Shown piece by piece: positions 5,164 through 10,780 of a stretch of 13,826 nucleotides of DNA. The stretch is from the NCBI GenBank assembly GCA_944322775.1, contig CALUQA010000134.1, positions 1-13,826 on the forward strand, in the 5' to 3' direction. The notes beneath the pieces were generated by a model. That model was not told the origin of the DNA. It was given only the letters and a program-made list of their open reading frames with translations, and did no database searches. The translations under genes were made by a program, and so were the position numbers. This stretch comes from an uncultured Elusimicrobiales bacterium (GTDB lineage Bacteria; Elusimicrobiota; Elusimicrobia; Elusimicrobiales; Elusimicrobiaceae). The stretch's first letter is position 1, and the number at the start of each line of letters is the position of its first letter.

Positions 5164-7224
5164 TTATTTGCTGTAGAGTTGTTCTTCCAGCAGTCTCACC
5201 TGGCGTTCCAGTTCTTGCATACGCTCGGCTTTGCATTTGGGACATTCAAAATGTTCGCCTGCAATGTAGCCGCATTTGGGGCATACGCTGAACGTCGGCG
5301 TGATGGAGAAATAAGGCAGCGTGTATTTTTCGCACACGGTGCGGATAAATTTCTTCATCGCTTCCAAGTCTTTAATGCGTTCGCCCGTAAAGATATGCTG
5401 TACGGTGCCGCCGGTGTATTTGGATTGGATATTGCTCTGCAAGTCCAGCATTTCAAACACGTCATCTGTATAGTTGACGGGCAGCTGGGAAGAGTTTGTA
5501 TAAAAAGGCTGGTGGCCTTGTTTATAGAGTTCTTCGTTGGCGCAGATAATATCGGGGTAGCGTTCTTTATCCAGTTTAGCCAAGCGGTAAGAGGTGCCTT
5601 CGGCCGGGGTGGCTTCCAGGTTATAGTTATTGCCGGTTTCTTCCTGGAATTTCACCAAGGTTTCGCGCATAAACGTAAGCACTTTTTCGGCAAAGGCGCG
5701 GCCTTTTTCGGTGCCGATGTCTTCGCCAATCAGGTTGAGGGAGGCTTCGTTCAAGCCCACCAAGCCGATGGTGGAAAAGTGGTTTTTCCAGTATTCGTTA
5801 AAGCGCTGTTTGACCGTGCGCAGATAGAAGCTCATGTACGGGTAGAGGTTGGCGGACGTAAAGCGTTCAATCACTTTGCGTTTGATTTCCAAGCTTTCTT
5901 TGGCCGTCACCATGCGGTCAAGCAGGTTTTTGAAAAATTCGTCTTCGTCTTTGGACAGATAACCCAGGCGCGGCAGGTTAATGGTCACCACGCCGATAGA
6001 GCCCGTCAGCGGGGCAGAGCCGAACAAACCGCCGCCGCGTTTGCGCAGCTCGCGGTTGTCAATGCGCAGACGGCAGCACATAGAGCGTGCGTCTTCCGGG
6101 TTCATGTCGGAGTTGATAAAGTTGGCAAAATACGGAATGCCGTACTTGGCCGTCATTTCCCACAGCGGGGTCAGTTTGGGGTTGTCCCAATCAAAATCTT
6201 TGGTGATGTTGTACGTCGGAATAGGGAACGTAAACACGCGGCCTTTGGCGTCACCGGCCAGCATTACTTCGCAGAAGGCGCGGTTCAAAAGGTCCATTTC
6301 GTTCTGGAATTCTTTGTACGTTTTATCCATCAGTTTGCCGCCGATGATAACCGGCTGGTCTTTATAATAGGAAGGAACGTTTAAATCCAGCGTCAGGTTG
6401 GTAAACGGCGTTTGGAAGCCCACGCGGGTAGGCACGTTGACGTTGAACAAGAATTCCTGCAAGGCCTGTTTCACTTCATCATAAGAAAGTTTATCGTAAT
6501 AGATAAACGGCGCCAGCAACGTGTCAAAATTGCTGAAAGCCTGTGCACCGGCGCTTTCGCCCTGTAACGTATAGAAGAAGTTTACCACCTGGCCCAGCGC
6601 CGTGCGGAAGTGTTTGGCCGGTTTACTTTCGGCTTTGCCCACCACACCGGTAAAACCGCTCAGCAGCAGGTCCTGCAAATCCCAGCCCACGCAGTAAGCG
6701 CCCAAAAGGCCCAAGTCATGCAGGTGAAAGTCCCCTTCGGTATGCATGCGTTTTACTTTTTCCGGATAAATTTTGTTCAGCCAATAAATTTTGCTGATTT
6801 CGGAAGAAATATAGTTATTAAGGCCCTGCAAAGAGTAGCCCATGTTGCTGTTTTCGTTTACCTGCCAGTCCAATTGTTTAAGGTACTGGTCCACCAGGTC
6901 TACGTTAAATTTGGAAGAAATTTCGCGAATGCGTGCATGCTGGTCGCGGTACAAAATATAGGCTTTGGCCGTTTTGTGGAAATTGGACGTAAGCAGTACG
7001 TCTTCCACAATATCCTGCACGTTTTCCACGTTGGGGGTAGTGTCGGAATAAAGTTGTTGAATGATGTTAATGGCGCGGATCGTCAGCTTTTTGGCTGTTT
7101 CTTCGTCAAACTCGCCGGTCACTTTGGCGGCTTTGGAAATAGCCTTGGTGATTTTTTTGGAATCAAAATGCTGAATGGTTCCGTCTCTTTTAACGATATT
7201 GGTGATAACTTCTGCGTTTTCCAT
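5164..7224 (-). CDS. nrdD: Anaerobic ribonucleoside-triphosphate reductase NrdD, lacking the glycyl-radical segment
   Basis: A 686-aa class III ribonucleotide reductase large chain that makes dNTPs in the absence of oxygen. Residues about 5-95 are an ATP-cone allosteric domain (VKRDGTIQHFDSKKI). The ten-stranded barrel carries family landmarks GYSLQGLNNYI, VGWDLQDLL, TFPIPTYNI, the Cys pair in SMCCRLRIDNREL, and GSIGVVTINLPRLGY. The C-terminal zinc site is complete: C648, C651, C661 and C664. After it the chain ends with a 22-aa charged helix (MQELERQVRLLEEQL) and has no RVxGY motif, which is encoded by the next gene. The start at 7224 is chosen because the ATP-cone begins there and AGGA lies nine bases upstream; an upstream ATG at 7344 would add 40 residues of unlikely sequence. 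Confidence 0.94.
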   Translation of the reverse strand: MENAEVITNIVKRDGTIQHFDSKKITKAISKAAKVTGEFDEETAKKLTIRAINIIQQLYSDTTPNVENVQDIVEDVLLTSNFHKTAKAYILYRDQHARIREISSKFNVDLVDQYLKQLDWQVNENSNMGYSLQGLNNYISSEISKIYWLNKIYPEKVKRMHTEGDFHLHDLGLLGAYCVGWDLQDLLLSGFTGVVGKAESKPAKHFRTALGQVVNFFYTLQGESAGAQAFSNFDTLLAPFIYYDKLSYDEVKQALQEFLFNVNVPTRVGFQTPFTNLTLDLNVPSYYKDQPVIIGGKLMDKTYKEFQNEMDLLNRAFCEVMLAGDAKGRVFTFPIPTYNITKDFDWDNPKLTPLWEMTAKYGIPYFANFINSDMNPEDARSMCCRLRIDNRELRKRGGGLFGSAPLTGSIGVVTINLPRLGYLSKDEDEFFKNLLDRMVTAKESLEIKRKVIERFTSANLYPYMSFYLRTVKQRFNEYWKNHFSTIGLVGLNEASLNLIGEDIGTEKGRAFAEKVLTFMRETLVKFQEETGNNYNLEATPAEGTSYRLAKLDKERYPDIICANEELYKQGHQPFYTNSSQLPVNYTDDVFEMLDLQSNIQSKYTGGTVQHIFTGERIKDLEAMKKFIRTVCEKYTLPYFSITPTFSVCPKCGYIAGEHFECPKCKAERMQELERQVRLLEEQLYSK

Positions 7225-7311
7225 GGTACAAGTCCTGAGTGTGATTGGATACCGCGCGGATATAAACCCGCGACAGTTTAAATTTTTACATAAAAAAACG
7301 AAAAATGCAAA

Positions 7312-7371
7312 TCTCGTCTGGAAAAGCGGTTTTGCAAAACGCAAAAAATAAATTTTCTCGTCGGAGAAAGC
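7312..7371. repeat. Two-copy degenerate direct repeat in the nrdD leader
   Basis: TCTCGTCTGGAAAAGC (7312-7327) and TCTCGTCGGAGAAAGC (7356-7371) agree at 13 of 16 positions, 44 bases apart, about four helical turns. Both are preceded by A-rich tracts and followed by TTTT, so the similarity extends weakly outward. A tandem binding site is possible. Confidence 0.45.
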
Positions 7372-7391
7372 ATTTTCTTTTTACAAAAAAA

Positions 7392-7400
7392 ATTATAGCA
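7392..7400 (-). promoter_or_regulatory. Candidate nrdD operon promoter with extended -10
   Basis: On the minus strand the sequence reads TGCTATAAT (7400-7392), a consensus -10 box with the TGn extension. The -35 region is poor, as is common for extended -10 promoters. The predicted start is near 7385, leaving a leader of about 160 nt before the nrdD ATG at 7224. Confidence 0.6.
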
Positions 7401-7425
7401 AATTTTTTGCATTATGGGTGCTAAT

Positions 7426-7440
7426 TAGTAATTATTACTA
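7426..7440. promoter_or_regulatory. 15-bp perfect palindrome upstream of the nrdD promoter
   Basis: TAGTAAT-T-ATTACTA is a perfect inverted repeat centred on 7433. It lies at about -41 to -55 relative to the predicted nrdD start, a usual place for an activator, and abuts the structured element that follows. It does not match the NrdR box consensus. The cognate regulator is unknown. Confidence 0.45.
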
Positions 7441-7442
7441 TT

Positions 7443-7516
7443 AAGCCGCAAAGGGAAAAAACTATGGATTTTTATTATTTTTTACATTAAAATATAGTAG
7501 CTAATGCGGCTTTTTT
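7443..7516 (+). ncRNA. Candidate small RNA or leader attenuator ending in a terminator
   Basis: AAGCCGCA (7443-7450) pairs with TGCGGCTT (7505-7512). Inside, ACTAT pairs with ATAGT and ATTTT with AAAAT, giving a stepped hairpin of about 70 nt that ends in TTTTTT. The loop contains AAAGGG followed by a tiny reading frame encoding MDFYYFLH. No strong promoter precedes it; a weak TTGCAT-17-AATTAT lies just upstream. It could be a terminator, a small RNA or an attenuator before the gene at 7568. Confidence 0.4.
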
Positions 7517-7517
7517 C

Positions 7518-7546
7518 TTGACCGTTTTCTTTTAAACTGATTAAAT
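7518..7546 (+). promoter_or_regulatory. Promoter of the DUF948-like membrane protein gene
   Basis: TTGACC (7518-7523) and TTAAAT (7541-7546) are 17 bases apart, with a predicted start near 7553. The ribosome-binding site AGGAGGGG and the ATG at 7568 follow directly. Confidence 0.6.
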
Positions 7547-7567
7547 AAACATATCAGGAGGGGTGTT

Positions 7568-7831
7568 ATGGACTTTTATCAAATCATGACTTTAATTGCC
7601 GTTGTGGCTTTTGTGGTGTTGGTTATTTATGCGGTGCTGACGCTGGTGCAGGTGCGGCGCACGGCAGAGTCGCTTGAATATTTGGCCACGCTGACGGCGG
7701 AAAATGTTTCCAAAACGCAAAGCACGTTTGATTTGCTTAATAATGTGTCTTCTTTGCTCGACAGTACTTTTTATAAAGCGCTGCACTTGGGGTTGGAACT
7801 GGTGGACAAATACAAACGTTCCCGCAAATAA
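7568..7831 (+). CDS. Small single-helix membrane protein, DUF948-like
   Basis: An 87-aa protein with one N-terminal transmembrane helix (about residues 7-28, TLIAVVAFVVLVIYAVLTLV). A polar helical tail follows, QVRRTAESLEYLATLTAENV, then SLLDSTFYKALHLGLELVDKYKRSRK. A single helix followed by a coiled-coil-like region resembles DUF948/YtxG-type small membrane proteins, which have no established biochemical role. The start is secure: AGGAGGGG lies a few bases before the ATG and a good promoter precedes it. It is a monocistronic unit that converges with tspO and shares the terminator at 7842-7861. Confidence 0.82.
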   Translation: MDFYQIMTLIAVVAFVVLVIYAVLTLVQVRRTAESLEYLATLTAENVSKTQSTFDLLNNVSSLLDSTFYKALHLGLELVDKYKRSRK

Positions 7832-7841
7832 ACATTTAAAA

Positions 7842-7866
7842 GGGCCGCTGAAAAGCGGCCCCTTTC
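7842..7866. terminator. Bidirectional terminator between the DUF948-like gene and tspO
   Basis: GGGCCGCT (7842-7849) pairs perfectly with AGCGGCCC (7854-7861) around a GAAA tetraloop. The minus strand continues into TTTT, and the plus strand into a weaker CTTTC tail. It serves both convergent genes. Confidence 0.88.
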
Positions 7867-7877
7867 ATTTAATTAAG

Positions 7878-8339
7878 TTAATTAAGCAGCCATATGGCGC
7901 AGTTTAAATACCAGGCAAAACACAGCCACAGCACATATGGCACCGATATCCAAAAAGCCCCGCGGCATGCCTTCCACAAAAGTTTAAGCAGCCAAAAGTT
8001 AAGCAACACTAAGGCCGTCAATATAAGCAGGGCCAGGCCGATTTCCTGCCGGCCGAAAAACACCGGCGTCCACAACGCATTTACGGCCAGCTGCACAATA
8101 AACACGATCAGCGGTTTGCGCACTTCGCTGTTCAGGCCGCGGCGCGTAAGCAAAAACGCGCTTACGCCCATCAGCACATACAGCACGCCCCACGCCGCGC
8201 CAAACAGCCAATTAGGCGGCGTGAACAAAGGCTGCACCAAGCCCTGATACCACGGCAGGCCCGTGCTGACGGCGTTGCCGCCGGCCAAAGTGGGCAGTTG
8301 GCAAAATAAAATCCAAAATACGAGTTTGACTATTTGCAT
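7878..8339 (-). CDS. tspO: TspO/MBR family tryptophan-rich membrane protein
   Basis: A 153-aa, five-helix membrane protein of the TspO/peripheral benzodiazepine receptor family, whose members bind porphyrins and other hydrophobic ligands and often act in stress responses. Family landmarks are visible: PLFTPPNWLFGAAWGVLYVLMG near residues 37-58, the helix III stretch VNALWTPVFFG, and the C-terminal YVLWLCFAWYLN ending IWLLN. Length is typical at about 155. The start at 8339 is chosen because GGAG lies seven bases upstream and the first helix begins directly after it; an upstream ATG would add 17 unrelated residues. A promoter at 8373-8400 leaves a short leader. The presence of tspO in a probable anaerobe is noteworthy, because its best-studied roles involve oxygen-regulated tetrapyrrole metabolism. 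Confidence 0.93.
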   Translation of the reverse strand: MQIVKLVFWILFCQLPTLAGGNAVSTGLPWYQGLVQPLFTPPNWLFGAAWGVLYVLMGVSAFLLTRRGLNSEVRKPLIVFIVQLAVNALWTPVFFGRQEIGLALLILTALVLLNFWLLKLLWKACRGAFWISVPYVLWLCFAWYLNCAIWLLN

Positions 8340-8372
8340 GTTTTTCTCCGCATTAAAATAGATGGCCTTTAC

Positions 8373-8400
8373 AGTATAACTTTTTGCCAAGGTGGGCCAA
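8373..8400 (-). promoter_or_regulatory. tspO promoter
   Basis: On the minus strand TTGGCC (8400-8395) and TATACT (8378-8373) are 16 bases apart, 4 of 6 and 5 of 6 to consensus. The predicted start near 8366 gives a leader of about 27 nt with a GGAG ribosome-binding site. Confidence 0.6.
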
Positions 8401-8488
8401 GGGGGGAAAAAGGGTTGTGTGTATGCCCGCGGGCCGTGGCCCCCAATGGGCGCACAGTGCTTTCCGCTTTTGCGGATTGGGCAAAAAA

Positions 8489-8497
8489 TGCTAAAAT
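8489..8497 (+). promoter_or_regulatory. Candidate promoter of the accB-accC-hldC-spt operon
   Basis: TGCTAAAAT (8489-8497) is an extended -10 element with a weak TTTGCG -35 about 17 bases upstream. The predicted start near 8504 leaves a leader of about 30 nt before the ATG at 8535. The rest of the divergent gap to tspO is GC-rich with no other clear element. Confidence 0.4.
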
Positions 8498-8534
8498 AAT
8501 CAAAGAATATTTTAACCCGCAGCAGCGAGGCATT

Positions 8535-8909
8535 ATGGATACCAAATTAATCACTGAAATTACCCAGTGGATGAAAACCACAGATTTAGCCGAATTTTGC
8601 TACGAAAAAGATCACAATTGCATTGAAATCAAAACCCGCGAAGCTTTGCCCGAACCGGCCAAATTTTCCTGTCATTTAACGGCGGTAACGGCACCGTCTT
8701 TGGGGTTTTATCATTTTGCGCCCAAAGGCAAAAACCTGCCGCTTAAAGAAGGCCAAAAAGTAAAAGAAGGCGACAGCCTGGGCCTGGTGGAAACGGTGTC
8801 TAAAAAGCACCCCGTCACGGCGCCGGTTTCCGGCACGCTGCGCATTATCTCTGCCGAAGAAGGCAAACCCGTGGAATACGGCCAGCCGCTATTTTTTATT
8901 GAACCCTGA
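8535..8909 (+). CDS. AccB-like biotin-carboxyl-carrier protein lacking the biotinyl lysine
   Basis: A 124-aa protein clearly derived from the biotin carboxyl carrier of acetyl-CoA carboxylase. The N-terminal helix region (1-36) resembles AccB, and residues 50-124 are a biotinyl/lipoyl barrel: VTAPSLGFYHFAP, GQKVKEGDSLGLVE and GKPVEYGQPLFFIE. Where AccB has EAMKM, this protein reads E86-T-V-S89-K-K, so Ser sits at the biotin-lysine position and the lysines are shifted by one and two residues. The flexible Pro/Ala linker of AccB is also very short. Sequence around 8810 shows no sign of a frameshift. The start at 8535 has GAGG just upstream. It lies eight bases before accC, so it probably contacts that subunit, perhaps as a non-biotinylated regulatory partner. 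A shifted but functional lysine cannot be excluded. Confidence 0.88.
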   Translation: MDTKLITEITQWMKTTDLAEFCYEKDHNCIEIKTREALPEPAKFSCHLTAVTAPSLGFYHFAPKGKNLPLKEGQKVKEGDSLGLVETVSKKHPVTAPVSGTLRIISAEEGKPVEYGQPLFFIEP

Positions 8910-8917
8910 GGCCGTCC

Positions 8918-10309
8918 ATGAACGCAAAAATCAAAGTGACTCCCTTTAAAAAAGTTCTCATCGCCAACCGCGGCGAAATTGCTTTGCGCGTCATTCGCAC
9001 GCTCAAAGAAATGAACATTAAGTCCGTGGCCGTCTATTCCGAGGCCGACCGCAACAGCTTGCATGTGCGCATGGCAGACGAAGCGGTGTGCATTGGTGCG
9101 GCACCTTCCCCGATGAGTTATTTGAATATTGACGCCGTGGTGACCGCGGCCAAAATGACCGGGGCCGATGCCGTGCACCCGGGCTATGGCTTTTTGTCTG
9201 AAAATGCGGACTTTGCCGAAGCCGTCACCAAGGCCGGCATTACCTTTATCGGCCCTACGGCCCATGCCATCAGCATGCTGGGCGTAAAAAGCACCGCGCG
9301 TGAAATTGCCGTCAAAGGCGGCGTGCCCATTACCCCGGGTTCCGACGGCGTGGTGGGGAAAGATTTTAAAGAAGTCGCCCGCAAAATCGGCTTTCCTATC
9401 ATGATTAAAGCCTCTTTGGGCGGCGGCGGAAAAGGCATGCGTGCCTGCTTTGAAGAAAAAGATTTGGAACGCATGATGAAAACCGCCCAGGCCGAAGCCA
9501 AGGCCAACTTTGGCGACGACCGCGTTTATTTTGAAAAACTCGTTTTAAATCCGCGTCATATTGAAGTGCAGGTGGCGGCCGACAATTACGGCAACGCCAT
9601 CGCATTCGCCGAACGCGACTGCAGCATGCAGCGCCGCCACCAGAAGCTGGTGGAAGAATCTCCGTCCCCGTTTGTGGACCCCGTCACCCGCCAAAAATTG
9701 CAGGAAGCGGCGGTAAAACTGGTCAAAGCGGCCGATTACCGCGGCGTGGGCACGGTGGAATTTTTGATGGCGCAGAATAAAGAATTTTATTTTATGGAAG
9801 TCAACACGCGTTTGCAGGTGGAACACCCGGTAACGGAAGCCGTGTGCGGCTACGACTTGGTCAAAATGCAAATCCGCATTGCCCAGGGCGAGCCGTTGTG
9901 CATCGGCCAAAAAGAAGCCTCTGTTATCCGCTGCCACGCCATTGAACACCGCATTAACGCCGAAGACAGCGAAAAGAACTTCACCCCCTGCCCGGGCACC
10001 ATTGAAGAATGGATTCCCGCCGGCGGGTTGGGCGTGCGTGTGGACAGCCATATGTATACGGGATACACCATTCCCAGTTATTACGACAGCCTGATTGCCA
10101 AACTGATTTTAACCGCTCCCGACCGGGAAAAACTGCTTCAGCGCAGCCGCCGCGCCTTGGGCGAGTTTAAAGTGGGCGGCGTCAAAACCACTATTCCCTT
10201 CCACCAAAAGATTGTGAATAATCCGGATTTTGCCGCCGGCAACATGGATACGGGCTTAATTGAACGTATGCTGGAAGCGGAAAAAGCGCAAAATGAAAGC
10301 AAAAAGTAA
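8918..10309 (+). CDS. accC: Biotin carboxylase subunit of acetyl-CoA carboxylase
   Basis: A 463-aa ATP-grasp enzyme that carboxylates biotin on the carrier protein using ATP and bicarbonate, the first half-reaction of malonyl-CoA formation. Landmarks are complete: KVLIANRGEIALRVIR (12-27), HPGYGFLSEN (87-96), the glycine-rich ATP loop GGGGKGMR (168-175), ERDCSMQRRHQKLVEE (232-247) and MEVNTRLQVEHPVTE (293-307). Length matches the usual 445-460. GAGG precedes the ATG by about seven bases. It follows the AccB-like gene by eight bases and overlaps hldC by 17 bases, so the genes are surely co-transcribed. No carboxyltransferase genes are in the window. Homologous carboxylase subunits of pyruvate or propionyl-CoA carboxylases are possible alternatives, but an adjacent AccB-type protein favours acetyl-CoA carboxylase. 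Confidence 0.92.
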   Translation: MNAKIKVTPFKKVLIANRGEIALRVIRTLKEMNIKSVAVYSEADRNSLHVRMADEAVCIGAAPSPMSYLNIDAVVTAAKMTGADAVHPGYGFLSENADFAEAVTKAGITFIGPTAHAISMLGVKSTAREIAVKGGVPITPGSDGVVGKDFKEVARKIGFPIMIKASLGGGGKGMRACFEEKDLERMMKTAQAEAKANFGDDRVYFEKLVLNPRHIEVQVAADNYGNAIAFAERDCSMQRRHQKLVEESPSPFVDPVTRQKLQEAAVKLVKAADYRGVGTVEFLMAQNKEFYFMEVNTRLQVEHPVTEAVCGYDLVKMQIRIAQGEPLCIGQKEASVIRCHAIEHRINAEDSEKNFTPCPGTIEEWIPAGGLGVRVDSHMYTGYTIPSYYDSLIAKLILTAPDREKLLQRSRRALGEFKVGGVKTTIPFHQKIVNNPDFAAGNMDTGLIERMLEAEKAQNESKK

Positions 10310-10757
10310 GATTTTCACCCGTCCCGCCTTGGCCAAATGGCTGCAAACACAGCGCAAGGCGGGCAAAAAAATTGTTTTCACCAACGGTTGTTTTGATATC
10401 CTGCACGCGGGGCATGTGAGCGTGCTGGAGTTTTCGCGTTCCAAAGGGGACGTGCTGGTGGTGGGCGTAAACAGCGACGCTTCCGTGCGCCGCTTAAAAG
10501 GCCCCACCCGCCCCGTCAACAAACAGGCGGACCGCGCCTTGGTGCTGGCTGCTTTGCAGGCGGTGGACGCGGTGTGCATTTTTGGGGAAGATACGCCTTA
10601 TAACCTGATTAAACTGGTCCGCCCCGACGTGCTGGTAAAAGGCGGCGACTATAAGCCTTCGGAAATCGTAGGCAGAGAATTTGCAAAAAAAGTAGTGCGT
10701 TTTGCCCTGTTAAAAGGACGTTCCACTACCAATATTATTAAGAAAGTACAGAAGTAA
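10293..10757 (+). CDS. hldC: D-glycero-beta-D-manno-heptose 1-phosphate adenylyltransferase
   Basis: A 154-aa cytidylyltransferase-fold enzyme (RfaE domain II, also called rfaE2) that joins AMP to heptose 1-phosphate, giving the ADP-heptose used in the LPS inner core. The nucleotide-binding HxGH motif is present in FTNGCFDILHAGHVSVL, followed by VGVNSDASVRRLKGPTRPVN and the C-terminal GRSTTNIIKKV. In E. coli this domain is fused to the kinase HldE; here it stands alone, as in many other phyla. The start at 10293 is chosen as the ATG nearest the conserved fold. It overlaps the last 17 bases of accC, which suggests translational coupling. An upstream ATG at 10260 would add 11 residues inside accC. 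It implies that the organism makes heptose-containing LPS or glycoprotein. Confidence 0.9.
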   Translation: MKAKSKIFTRPALAKWLQTQRKAGKKIVFTNGCFDILHAGHVSVLEFSRSKGDVLVVGVNSDASVRRLKGPTRPVNKQADRALVLAALQAVDAVCIFGEDTPYNLIKLVRPDVLVKGGDYKPSEIVGREFAKKVVRFALLKGRSTTNIIKKVQK

Positions 10758-10780
10758 ACGGGTACCAAAAGGAAAAGAAT

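Larger units (their letters stand above)
7225..7567. other. 343-nt gene-free regulatory gap between nrdD and the DUF948-like gene
   Basis: This AT-rich stretch holds no credible gene. From left to right it contains a small hairpin with arms CGCGG (7255-7259) and CCGCG (7268-7272) near the nrdD ATG, and a degenerate direct repeat (7312-7327 and 7356-7371). The palindrome GTTTTGCAAAAC (7329-7340) lies between the copies. Next come a minus-strand promoter (7392-7397), a 15-bp palindrome (7426-7440), a structured element ending in a T-tract (7443-7516), and a plus-strand promoter (7518-7546). The nrdD mRNA would have a leader of about 160 nt. Confidence 0.7.

Noticed and set aside
4823..5166. nrdD split as a sequencing frameshift
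   Set aside because: The two frames are separated by 128 nt with several stops and a perfect hairpin, and the small gene has its own GGAG site and extra helices at the break. A single indel cannot join them into a normal NrdD.
5155..6384. Long 409-codon open frame on the plus strand, opposite nrdD
   Set aside because: It is antisense to the well-conserved nrdD and its protein is an improbable His/Phe/Ala/Val-rich string. It is a codon-bias shadow with no ribosome-binding site or family resemblance.
7225..7440. NrdR boxes upstream of nrdD
   Set aside because: I looked for the acaCwAtATaTwGtgt consensus on both strands and found no acceptable pair.
7443..7516. Phe/Tyr leader-peptide attenuator of an aromatic biosynthesis operon
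   Set aside because: The following gene is a small membrane protein, not an aromatic pathway enzyme, and there is no pair of mutually exclusive hairpins. The element is kept only as an unexplained structure.
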